Source: Collinsella aerofaciens (lineage in GTDB: Bacteria; Actinomycetota; Coriobacteriia; Coriobacteriales; Coriobacteriaceae). Taken from it: a stretch of 29,905 nucleotides of DNA. Location: NCBI RefSeq assembly GCF_902364945.1, contig NZ_CABJFS010000014.1, forward strand, positions 12,022 to 41,926, given 5' to 3'. The translations under genes were made by a program, and so were the position numbers. Shown here piece after piece: positions 13,365-21,029 of this stretch. The notes beneath the pieces are model-generated. The model saw only the letters and a program-made list of their open reading frames with translations, did no database searches and had not been told where the DNA came from. The stretch's first letter is position 1. Each line of letters opens with the position of its first letter.

Positions 13365-15496
13365 ACGTTATCTACCTGCGATAACAATGAAACAAGCTCC
13401 GCTTTATTCTTGATCCTCAACTGGCGGTAAGATGCAGACCGCAGTGCTTGCACCGTAGATGCAGCGTAACCGACGTCCTCCGCAATAGCCTTTGTCGTTG
13501 CGCCCTCTGCCGTCATCAGCAAGATTTGCGACTGAACATCGGAAAGGGAGCGCGACGTAAGCAGAGCCAGCTGGCGCACGCGGGCCGTTTCGGTGGACCC
13601 GTTCGCGCGGTACTCCAAGACAGCCTTCTCGTCCTCAACCGAGCGGGTGAGCGCGATGTGCGTGACTAACATGGGCGCAGACCAGCAGACGATCACCGTT
13701 GCCACGACGACATTGACAGCCGAACTATGCCCCAACAACGACGCGAGGAACAACGGCTCGTAAACCGTCAGATCCTGCGCCATATTGAGCAAGACGACCC
13801 AAACAGGAGCCGTCGCCCCGAAGCAAAGCATCCATATCCCAAGCATTTTGCGCTGCGGACAGCTTCGCAGCACCTTATATGTGAGCAACATCCCCATCAG
13901 CACCGCAAGCCCGTGGATTCGCCCCCTAGCGGCCGCATAGATTAAGGCAACCATGCCCATTGACACCAACGGCACGATAGACCGGGTACGAGCACGCACC
14001 TTAAACGGACGCAGCTCAACGGCGAGCGAAGCCATAGACGCCACGCCGCAAACCAGGACTGGCACGGCCATCAACGGATCGCGTATGCACCTCCATGCCG
14101 CGATATAGATAAAAGACCATTCCACAGCAGATAGCATCGCCCATACGTACGGGCTTCCGAGCCAAATCGCTTCACCTGCTCTATCCAGCGCAGCGCCACG
14201 ATTCGCTTTTCCGCCCGCGTAGCATAGCGACAGAAGCAGTCCGAGGCCCAATGCGTAGCTTAAGAGGGAAAAGGCGACAGCCCGCGAAACACCGGACCCC
14301 CAATCGCTATCCGCCATTACCAAGGGCCCCGCCGCAAGGAGGATAAAAAATAATGTGAGCAGGTATCGAAACAGCCGGCGCGTTCGAGCTGATGCCGCCA
14401 TATCGTCAGCATGCCGCTGCGGCAGCTCATGCCCTACAGTATCGCCCTCACCCGCAAACAACGCCACGAGCTCGCGTGAGCCCGCAACCGATGCCTTCCC
14501 GTATGCTCGGTGAAGCGTTGTTCTCACCGTCGATGGCTTCGTATCCGTCTCCTTGGCAATTTCCGCCGGCGTTTTCCCTTTGAGCAGCAGTCGAACAAAC
14601 TGCTCTTCTCTAGGCGACAGGGCAGGGGAAAACACCCCCGCATCGAATGTGTCGGACGCACAGGCGATATCCGAATTGTTGTCCCGTTTCCCCCTTAGCA
14701 ACATGCATACGAAGGCAGCAGCGATAACGGACCCCATCGCCAGCAATGCAATGACCACGGCATCGCTTGCGAAGTATGCCGCCTCAACAGCCGGAACAAG
14801 GCCAATAGGGACTGCCACGAGCGCAGAACGGGCAAACACGTCGCGCCGCCCATGGCCAAAGGCACGAGGGCGGCAAAACAGCGGGGCCACAGTCAATGCG
14901 AGATAGACCAACGGAATTAAAAGCGCAAGGCCAATTGACGCAGCCGAAACAGAGGGTATCCCCCATGGCTCGGGGACAATTCTCCATGAAACTCGACAGC
15001 AAAACAGCAGGCAAGACATGACGGCTATTGTTTCTGTAAAAATCGCGTCCTGCGGGTGACGAGTTTCCCTTTCGTCAGTCCGTGTCGACCTCTGCGTCAA
15101 AGGAGAGTCCGCCGTGCCCCAAATAACATATGAGAGGAGCAGCGACCCAACAAAGCACGAGACACACGAAACGCCATGTAACAACCAAATCGGTGCAAAC
15201 ACGATTGGAATAGAGTCTCCGCGAGCATAGAAAGCCAGGTCGGCCCATTCGGGAACCGTTGCAATAACACCAAGAAAAACGCCGATGGCACCGAGATGCC
15301 TCGGCCTTCTCATTCCCCCCTTGCATAGCGCAGCACCATGAACAAACGCCGCGAGGCATGCGCCCAGGATAACGAGCCAGGGCATTGCACCTGACGCCAG
15401 GCCGATTGAAGATGAAAACCGGTGATAAGGGGTGACCGCCATTACGACAAGCGCAATGGCGCAGGCAGATGTAGCAGAACGGCGGGAAAAAAGCAT
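13361..15496 (-). CDS. LuxR-type regulator with two membrane domains and two HTH domains
   Basis: 711 residues from the ATG at 15496, chosen because GGAGG lies 4 nt upstream; the ATG at 15517 has none. The chain reads as two tandem modules. Module 1 has about 8 transmembrane helices (1-270), then a LuxR/GerE helix-turn-helix near 293-348 (LSPREEQFVRLLLKGKTPAE, KPSTVRTTLHRAYGK). Module 2 has a second membrane block (~380-640) and a second, more diverged HTH at 645-711 (LSDVQSQILLMTAEG, AASTVQALRSASYRQL). Coriobacteriia encode many LuxR regulators with one N-terminal membrane block and one C-terminal HTH; here the plan is doubled, with the first HTH placed between membrane segments. It lies just upstream of, and in line with, the ABC operon, its likely target (inference). 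AT-richer than the flanking clusters. Confidence 0.85.
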   Translation of the reverse strand: MLFSRRSATSACAIALVVMAVTPYHRFSSSIGLASGAMPWLVILGACLAAFVHGAALCKGGMRRPRHLGAIGVFLGVIATVPEWADLAFYARGDSIPIVFAPIWLLHGVSCVSCFVGSLLLSYVIWGTADSPLTQRSTRTDERETRHPQDAIFTETIAVMSCLLFCCRVSWRIVPEPWGIPSVSAASIGLALLIPLVYLALTVAPLFCRPRAFGHGRRDVFARSALVAVPIGLVPAVEAAYFASDAVVIALLAMGSVIAAAFVCMLLRGKRDNNSDIACASDTFDAGVFSPALSPREEQFVRLLLKGKTPAEIAKETDTKPSTVRTTLHRAYGKASVAGSRELVALFAGEGDTVGHELPQRHADDMAASARTRRLFRYLLTLFFILLAAGPLVMADSDWGSGVSRAVAFSLLSYALGLGLLLSLCYAGGKANRGAALDRAGEAIWLGSPYVWAMLSAVEWSFIYIAAWRCIRDPLMAVPVLVCGVASMASLAVELRPFKVRARTRSIVPLVSMGMVALIYAAARGRIHGLAVLMGMLLTYKVLRSCPQRKMLGIWMLCFGATAPVWVVLLNMAQDLTVYEPLFLASLLGHSSAVNVVVATVIVCWSAPMLVTHIALTRSVEDEKAVLEYRANGSTETARVRQLALLTSRSLSDVQSQILLMTAEGATTKAIAEDVGYAASTVQALRSASYRQLRIKNKAELVSLLSQVDNV

Positions 15497-15638
15497 ATGG
15501 CCTCCATAGCGTGTCATTATATCGCCCGAGCCGCTCGTTTATCTCTGTTCCCACACCAGCCAGCATCAACGATTCAGGCGAACTCCAATCCGAACCAGAA
15601 CACGGTCCAGCTTTTGTCCGCAGTCCCCGCTCCAAAGC

Positions 15639-15776
15639 GGGATGTGGTTTCCTTTTGGACGCCGGTTCGGAAAGCGCATCCCGTTCCAGGGCAATATTCT
15701 GGGATGCAGTTTCCGCAGCCCACCCCATTTGGAAGGCGCATCCCATTATTTGGCTGAAAACTGGGGTGCGCTTTCC
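15639..15776. repeat. Array of five alternating inverted 14-bp motifs
   Basis: Copies start at 15639 (GGGATGTGGTTTCC), 15669 (GGAAAGCGCATCCC), 15701 (GGGATGCAGTTTCC), 15731 (GGAAGGCGCATCCC) and 15763 (GGGGTGCGCTTTCC). Orientation flips at each step, and the start-to-start distance alternates 30, 32, 30, 32 bp, while the spacers (16 or 18 bp) are unrelated in sequence. Neighbouring copies can pair as hairpins, and copies 2 and 5 pair over a longer arm including flanking GTTCGG / CCGAAC. It is not CRISPR (repeats too short, orientation alternates). It resembles REP/BIME-type extragenic palindromes. Confidence 0.8.
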
Positions 15777-15844
15777 GAACGAGCCGAAACGGCCCGAATC
15801 GATCGGACCACCTCATCCCCGTTTCCTCGCCATCTGCCCGAGCG

Positions 15845-15853
15845 TGCTACACT
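15845..15853 (+). promoter_or_regulatory. Extended -10 promoter of the kinase-FHA-PstP cluster
   Basis: TGCTACACT is an extended -10 (TGn plus TACACT) 81 bp before the ATG at 15934. Transcription would begin near 15860. The same TGnTACACT form occurs before the 4745 kinase operon. No strong -35 seen. Confidence 0.45.
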
Positions 15854-15933
15854 AGCAGCATCTATGCCACCGCGAACGGCTCGGCTCCGCGCCCGCCGCT
15901 CGCAAACGAACTTTAAACGCACGAGGGTTGGCC

Positions 15934-17787
15934 ATGCCGCTTTTCTCGCAACATACCGCCCGGTTCTCGCCGGACGTTCCTTTGGAGGGCACCAGCTCTC
16001 GCGAGCTGCTCAAGCGGTACCAGCCGCTCGAGACACTTGCGACCGGCGGTTTTGGCTCCATCGAGATCTGCCGCGACACGCACCTGCGCCGCCGCGTCGC
16101 CATTAAACGCATCCCCCTTATCAACGGTGCCGGCATGCCCGCTAGCGACATCATGGATGTCCTGCGCGAGGCGCACACTGCCGCCATGCTTCAACATCCC
16201 AATATCGTGCAGGTCATCGACTTTACGCACGATACCGCCTATGCCTACCTGGTTATGGAATATGTCGACGGCATGTCGCTGGCCGAGTTTTTGCATCGCG
16301 TGGACGGCCATTCGCTCACCTTTGACGAGGCCGCGGCCATTGCTGATGCCCTGGGCCAGGCGCTCACCTTTGCCCATAGTAATGGCGTGCTCCACCTGGA
16401 CATCAAGCCCGCCAACGTGCTCATCGACCACTCGGGCAATGTAAAGCTCACCGACTTTGGCATGGCGCGGCTGTCGTCTGCTGGCGGCTTTGGCGGCTCG
16501 CGCGGCGGCACCATCGGCTACATGCCACCCGAGCAGCTCGACATCGAGACCGGCACGGTTGACGAGCGCGCCGATGTCTTTGCCCTTGCCTGTGTGATCT
16601 ACGAGGGCCTGTGCGGCAGCGCTCCCTTTATGGCCGCCACGCCCGGCGACTCGCTCGGCCGCATCATCGGCGGCGCCACCTACCCCAGCGAGCTCATCCC
16701 GCATTTTCCCCCGGGAGCCGAGGCTACGCTCATGAGCGCCCTCTCCCCCATGCCGCAAGACCGCCCCAACAGCATCGAGGCATTTTGCGACCAGCTGCTC
16801 GCCGGCTTGGGCAGCGTGCGCGAGGGTCGTCGCAGCTTGGAGCAAATGGTTGGCGAGCTTTCGGATGACGAGCGCGCGGCAGACGGTATCAAGCCATCGG
16901 CCTACGAGGACGACACCATCGAAGTCGACCCCGCACTCGGCTGGGCGGGCACGCGCTGGAGCCATGCGCGCGACTACACCATGCGCACTATCTCGGCGCT
17001 AACGTGCGGCATCTTTAGCTTTTTGCTGATGCAAACGGCCGGAGTCGCGGCGCTTCCCGGCCTGGTCATTGCAGCCATCGCGATCGGAGCGGCGGCTGGC
17101 CTGGCCCCCCAGATTGGCTCGGCCATCTCGGCTGTAGGCTTTTTGGTGCTCATGGCCAACGCCACCATGCAGGCACAGGGCATCCTGTCGATGCTGCCCG
17201 TCGCGGTGATCTTTGCCGCCGCCATGTCCGGTTGGTGGATCGCCTGGGGTCGCACCGAGGCTGCCGCGAGCGCCGCGCTCACCTGTGCACTCGCGCTTGG
17301 CTGTCTGACCGGCAATACCTTCCTGGCAGCTGGGGTCGCCGCCGGCGTCGCGTCATTTTGGCTCGGCCCGGCAAGCGCCGCCGCGGCAACGGGCATGGGC
17401 GCGCTTTTTGCCCGTCTGGCCACGGTCGCGCTTTCAGCCGGAGGCGTGCTGGGGCTCGGTAACGTTGCCGCAGCGCTGGGAGACCCGCTCCTTTGGGCTG
17501 CCTTTGTGCTGGTCGCGGCAACTGCCGCAGCGTCATCCGCGCTGCTCAATGCCCATGCCAAGCGCGCCGATCAGGGCTCAAACCTTGCCGCAATCGCTGC
17601 CATCGCTGTCACCGGCATCGGCTGCGCAGCGGCGTCCTGTCTTGCACACCATATGGAAATTGCCGGCCTTGCAGCCGCGGTCGTCGCCAAGGCGGCGGTT
17701 GCGGGAACCCTATCCTCTATAATCGTTGGGATATGCCTATATTTGCTCGGATACCAAAGAACCTATACGGAGAGTGATCTTTCGTGA
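15934..17787 (+). CDS. Ser/Thr protein kinase, non-RD (HLD), with multi-pass tail
   Basis: 617 residues from the ATG at 15934; GAGGG lies upstream. The kinase domain has a Gly-rich loop (ATGGFGSIEI, ~36-45), Lys58 (VAIKRI), the catalytic loop HLDIKPAN (154-161), DFG (174-176) and GTIGYMPPEQ. The catalytic Asp156, Lys158 and Asn161 are intact, but the Arg before the Asp is Leu, so it is a non-RD kinase that may not need activation-loop phosphorylation. From ~345 a large hydrophobic region with about 8 or more helices follows, ending LLGYQRTYTESDLS. No extracellular sensor domain is seen. It takes the PknA-like role in this cluster but stands first rather than beside PknB. The stop overlaps the GTG start of fhaA (GTGA). 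Confidence 0.88.
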   Translation: MPLFSQHTARFSPDVPLEGTSSRELLKRYQPLETLATGGFGSIEICRDTHLRRRVAIKRIPLINGAGMPASDIMDVLREAHTAAMLQHPNIVQVIDFTHDTAYAYLVMEYVDGMSLAEFLHRVDGHSLTFDEAAAIADALGQALTFAHSNGVLHLDIKPANVLIDHSGNVKLTDFGMARLSSAGGFGGSRGGTIGYMPPEQLDIETGTVDERADVFALACVIYEGLCGSAPFMAATPGDSLGRIIGGATYPSELIPHFPPGAEATLMSALSPMPQDRPNSIEAFCDQLLAGLGSVREGRRSLEQMVGELSDDERAADGIKPSAYEDDTIEVDPALGWAGTRWSHARDYTMRTISALTCGIFSFLLMQTAGVAALPGLVIAAIAIGAAAGLAPQIGSAISAVGFLVLMANATMQAQGILSMLPVAVIFAAAMSGWWIAWGRTEAAASAALTCALALGCLTGNTFLAAGVAAGVASFWLGPASAAAATGMGALFARLATVALSAGGVLGLGNVAAALGDPLLWAAFVLVAATAAASSALLNAHAKRADQGSNLAAIAAIAVTGIGCAAASCLAHHMEIAGLAAAVVAKAAVAGTLSSIIVGICLYLLGYQRTYTESDLS

Positions 17788-18794
17788 ACTTCCTGAACAT
17801 CTTCGAGGACCACGTGGCCGGCATCTTCGGTGCCACCCGTGCCCCGTTCTCCTTTAAGAAGCTTGCCAAGCAGGCCGCTCGCGACATGGAGGATCAGACT
17901 CTGGTGATTAATGGCGTCAACACGGCGCCGGCACTCTATACCATCCTTATCGCCGCCGACGACGATCCCATGCTCGCCCCGTTCTACCCCGAGCTTTCGC
18001 GCGAGGTCCGCGAGTTTGTGAAGGCGCAGGCCGAAAAGCGCCGCTATGTCTTTGTCGGCGAGCCCCTCGTGCGCTTTATGATCGATCCGCAGCTGCGCGC
18101 CGGCAAGTTCTCGGTCTTTGCCGAGAACGTCGATGCCCCCACGCTCGGTCGCCTGTACGAGGAAGAGCGCGCCTATCAAAACGGCCTGGGCCAGAACAAC
18201 TCCGCGGCAAGCCGTGCCGCCAGCGCCCCGCGCGCCGGCCAGCAGCAGTTTGCTGCCCCGCAGCAGCAGCGCCCCGCCGCCATGCCCCAGCAGCAGCCGA
18301 CGCCTCGCGCCGCCGCTCCCGACCCGCTTGCCGTGGCAGATCCCTTCGCGCCTAGCGTCCCCGACCCCGCCGCTCCTATCCCGGTGCCGCAGACCGTCTC
18401 GCGCGACGCGCTTGCCGGCATGGGCGGAGCCGCCGCGACCGGTGCCGCCGTGGGCCTAGGCGCCGCAGCCGGCATCGCCTCCAACATGGCGAGCACTCGC
18501 GCCCCGCAGCGCCCGCTCGCCCAGCTCGTCGACGTCGTGAGCGGCGAGAGCCATAGCATCACCTCCGCACAGGTGACCATCGGTCGCGAGCGCTCAGTTT
18601 CTGACATTGCCCTGCGCGACCCCAACGTGTCGCGCCGCCACGCCCAGCTCACCTTTACGGGCTCGGATTGGTCGATCGAGGACCTCAATTCCACCAACGG
18701 CACGCTCGTCAACAACCGCCGCATTACACGCTGCCCGCTGCGCAACGGCGATTTGCTGACGTTTGGCCTGAGCACCTTTGAATTTAGGGGATAG
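17784..18794 (+). CDS. fhaA: FhaA-type protein (DUF3662 plus FHA)
   Basis: 336 residues from a GTG overlapping the kinase stop; GGAGAG is upstream. Residues ~1-120 (MNFLNIFEDHVAGIFGATRA onward) match the DUF3662 domain of actinobacterial FhaA. A low-complexity Gln/Ala/Pro linker (~130-255) leads to the C-terminal FHA domain (~258-336) with GRERSVSDI, SRRHAQL and DLNSTNGTLVNN, all core phosphothreonine-binding residues present. In mycobacteria FhaA links the kinases to peptidoglycan synthesis proteins. Here it sits between the kinase and fhaB in the usual order. The signalling role is inferred from the family. Confidence 0.93.
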   Translation: MNFLNIFEDHVAGIFGATRAPFSFKKLAKQAARDMEDQTLVINGVNTAPALYTILIAADDDPMLAPFYPELSREVREFVKAQAEKRRYVFVGEPLVRFMIDPQLRAGKFSVFAENVDAPTLGRLYEEERAYQNGLGQNNSAASRAASAPRAGQQQFAAPQQQRPAAMPQQQPTPRAAAPDPLAVADPFAPSVPDPAAPIPVPQTVSRDALAGMGGAAATGAAVGLGAAAGIASNMASTRAPQRPLAQLVDVVSGESHSITSAQVTIGRERSVSDIALRDPNVSRRHAQLTFTGSDWSIEDLNSTNGTLVNNRRITRCPLRNGDLLTFGLSTFEFRG

Positions 18795-18800
18795 TCGCTT

Positions 18801-19217
18801 ATGAACATCGATATCGTCCTTTTTGCAGGCCGCATCGTCCTGGTCGCCCTGCTCTATATCTTCCTGTTCGCCGTCATGAAGACCGGCGTGGGACTCGTGC
18901 GCGGGCAGCGCCGCGACTCGGCTATCTGGACGATTGATGTGGACAAGGGTCCGCGCGGTATCCGCGGCATCCACGTAGACATGCTCGGCCCCGTCATCGT
19001 CGGTCGCTCGCCATCTTCGGACATCTGCATCAACGAACCGTTCGTCTCGGCCTCGCATGCGCGCTTTTCGCTGCAGGGCCCGGCGCTCATCATCGAGGAC
19101 CTCAACTCGCTTAACGGCACGCTCGTCAACGGCCGCCAGCTCGTGGAGCCCGCGACGCTGCGTGAGGGCGACGAAGTCCAGATTGGCGACGTGGTCATGA
19201 AGGTGAACCGTCGATGA
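18801..19217 (+). CDS. fhaB: FhaB-type membrane-anchored FHA protein
   Basis: 138 residues. An N-terminal transmembrane helix (~7-26, LFAGRIVLVALLYIFLFAVM) and a short linker lead to an FHA domain (~55-138): GRSPSSDICI, SASHARF and DLNSLNGTLVNG. The layout of one helix plus FHA is that of FhaB/FipA, which is phosphorylated by PknA/PknB and takes part in septal and oxidative-stress functions in mycobacteria. It starts 6 bp after the fhaA stop and its own stop overlaps the phosphatase start (ATGA), so it belongs to one coupled unit. Confidence 0.93.
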   Translation: MNIDIVLFAGRIVLVALLYIFLFAVMKTGVGLVRGQRRDSAIWTIDVDKGPRGIRGIHVDMLGPVIVGRSPSSDICINEPFVSASHARFSLQGPALIIEDLNSLNGTLVNGRQLVEPATLREGDEVQIGDVVMKVNRR

Positions 19218-21013
19218 TCGACGAGGAGAACAAGTCCGCAACTATGACCGAGGCACCGGCCGCCGCCACAGCTGCGCCGGCCCACGCCGCTCCGGCGGGC
19301 TCCGCGCCCGTGGAGCCCGAGGACACCGTGTTCTCCCTGCCTCTTTCGCATGTAACGCATGATATTTCGGATCTCGCCGATAACGAAGACGAAGAGGATG
19401 CCGTAGCGGCGCCCATCGGCGCACATGCTGCGGAACAGCCCACAGCGCCCGAAGCAACCCCGGCGCCGGCTCACTTTGCAGAGCCCGTCGCCGCGGCAAT
19501 CAACGAGAGTGCTGCGGTGTTTGCGGCACCCGAGCCCGCCGCGCCGGCGTTTCCCATAGCCCCGGCATCCGAGGTTGCGCCCGCGTCTACGCCGGCGCCC
19601 AAGCCTATAGACGTCAGCCAGCAAGACGACGAGTCGACCGCCCGCGTGTCCGAGGAGCCCGACTCCCCGGACACCGGCGATTCCGAATCAAACGCCGAGA
19701 CCGACACCATCTCTCCCGGTGACACAGCCGAAATCGACGTTGCCGCCGTTGAGGCCAAGCTCAAAGACCCCGGCTCGACCATGAGCTTTGAACCCCTAAC
19801 CGAGGAGCGCATCGAGACCGACTCGACCTATGATGCCGGCACCACCACGCAACTCATGTGGGGCGCCCGCTCCGACGTTGGCTGCGTGCGCCCGCACAAT
19901 GAGGATTCCTACCTGGTGCAGTCGCCGCTCTTTTGCGTATGCGACGGCATGGGCGGTCACGCTGCCGGCGAGGTGGCCTCTTCTATCGCTGTCGAGACCA
20001 TCGCCAAGACAGCTCCTCAGTCTGCCGACGCCGCACGCCTGGCGGCAGCCGTCGAGGCCGCCAACGCCGCCGTAATCGAGGCTGCCCTGAATGGCCTGGG
20101 CAAGCCTGGCATGGGTTGCACAGCCACTTGCGCCTATATCGAAAACGACACGCTCGCCATCGCCCACGTGGGTGACTCTCGCGCCTACCTGCTCCACGAG
20201 GGCACGCTCATCCGCGTGACCCGCGACCACTCCTACGTGGAGGAGCTCGTGGACGCCGGCGAGATCACGGCAGATGAGGCTCGCGTCCACCCCAACCGTT
20301 CGGTCATCACCCGCGCGCTGGGCTCGGACCCCGCTATGTATGCCGACCACTTCACTCTGCATATCGAGGAAGGCGACCGTCTGATCCTGTGCTCCGACGG
20401 CCTTTCGAGCATGATTCCCGATAGCGATATCGAGAACATCGCCACGCAGTCCTCAACCGCGCAAATCTGCGTCGACAACCTAGTGGACGCGGCGCTTGCC
20501 GCCGGCGGCCACGACAACGTGACCGTAGTAGTCGTTGACCTGGTTGACGATGGCGTTATGCGCGAGGCGCAACGCGTGCGTCGCCGCAACGTCACCATCG
20601 GCGTCGTCTTAGGTCTCGTCTTGGTGCTGGCGGCTTCCATCTGGGCCTACACGGGTGTCACCGGCTCGTACTACCTGGGTACCTACCAGGGCAATGTCGC
20701 CGTCTGGCGCGGCCTGCCCGGCAAGCCACTCGGACTCAAGCTCCACTGGCTCGAAAGCGAAACCAGTATTAAGCTGTCCGACCTGCCCGAAGACACGCAA
20801 AACCGCCTCAAGGCGGGCATTCCGCAAACAAGTGTCGACGATGCGCAGGACACGATATCCAAGTACCGCCACCAGATCGACGAGGAGCAGACCCGCCAGG
20901 TGATTGACGCGCAAACGATTCGCGACAACACCAATCAGGGATCGACCTCCGAATCAGATTCCGAGAAAACCGCCGAACAGTCCGCCGAGGCCGAAGCCTC
21001 CGAAAAGAACTAG
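19214..21013 (+). CDS. pstP: PP2C-family Ser/Thr phosphatase (PstP)
   Basis: 599 residues in four parts. (1) ~205 residues of acidic Ala/Pro/Glu-rich low complexity, unusual because PstP normally begins with the catalytic domain. (2) PP2C domain (~210-450) with RPHNEDS, CDGMGGHAAGEVAS, VGDSRAYLL, CSDGLSSMIPD and GGHDNVTVVVV, giving the metal-binding Asp residues. (3) One transmembrane helix (VTIGVVLGLVLVLAASIWAY). (4) A ~120-residue external tail. It should dephosphorylate the substrates of both kinases in the cluster. The ATG at 19214 overlaps the fhaB stop; no ribosome-binding site fits the internal Met residues nearer the PP2C domain, so the extension is probably real. Confidence 0.93.
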   Translation: MIDEENKSATMTEAPAAATAAPAHAAPAGSAPVEPEDTVFSLPLSHVTHDISDLADNEDEEDAVAAPIGAHAAEQPTAPEATPAPAHFAEPVAAAINESAAVFAAPEPAAPAFPIAPASEVAPASTPAPKPIDVSQQDDESTARVSEEPDSPDTGDSESNAETDTISPGDTAEIDVAAVEAKLKDPGSTMSFEPLTEERIETDSTYDAGTTTQLMWGARSDVGCVRPHNEDSYLVQSPLFCVCDGMGGHAAGEVASSIAVETIAKTAPQSADAARLAAAVEAANAAVIEAALNGLGKPGMGCTATCAYIENDTLAIAHVGDSRAYLLHEGTLIRVTRDHSYVEELVDAGEITADEARVHPNRSVITRALGSDPAMYADHFTLHIEEGDRLILCSDGLSSMIPDSDIENIATQSSTAQICVDNLVDAALAAGGHDNVTVVVVDLVDDGVMREAQRVRRRNVTIGVVLGLVLVLAASIWAYTGVTGSYYLGTYQGNVAVWRGLPGKPLGLKLHWLESETSIKLSDLPEDTQNRLKAGIPQTSVDDAQDTISKYRHQIDEEQTRQVIDAQTIRDNTNQGSTSESDSEKTAEQSAEAEASEKN

Positions 21014-21029
21014 AAAGGGAGTGCCGCTT

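Larger units (their letters stand above)
15497..15933. other. Divergent intergenic region with palindrome array
   Basis: About 440 bp between the LuxR-type gene and the kinase gene. It holds the five-copy inverted motif array (15639-15776) and an extended -10 promoter facing the kinase (15845-15853). Open frames across the array on both strands are by-products of the repeats and have no ribosome-binding sites. Confidence 0.7.

Noticed and set aside
15639..15776. CRISPR array
   Set aside because: Motifs are 14 bp, alternate in orientation, and spacers are 16-18 bp; no cas genes nearby.
15574..15816. Small minus-strand gene across the palindrome array
   Set aside because: The peptide repeats follow the DNA palindromes (GCAFRTG / GMRLPNG-like), there is no ribosome-binding site, and all frames are equally open because of the repeats.
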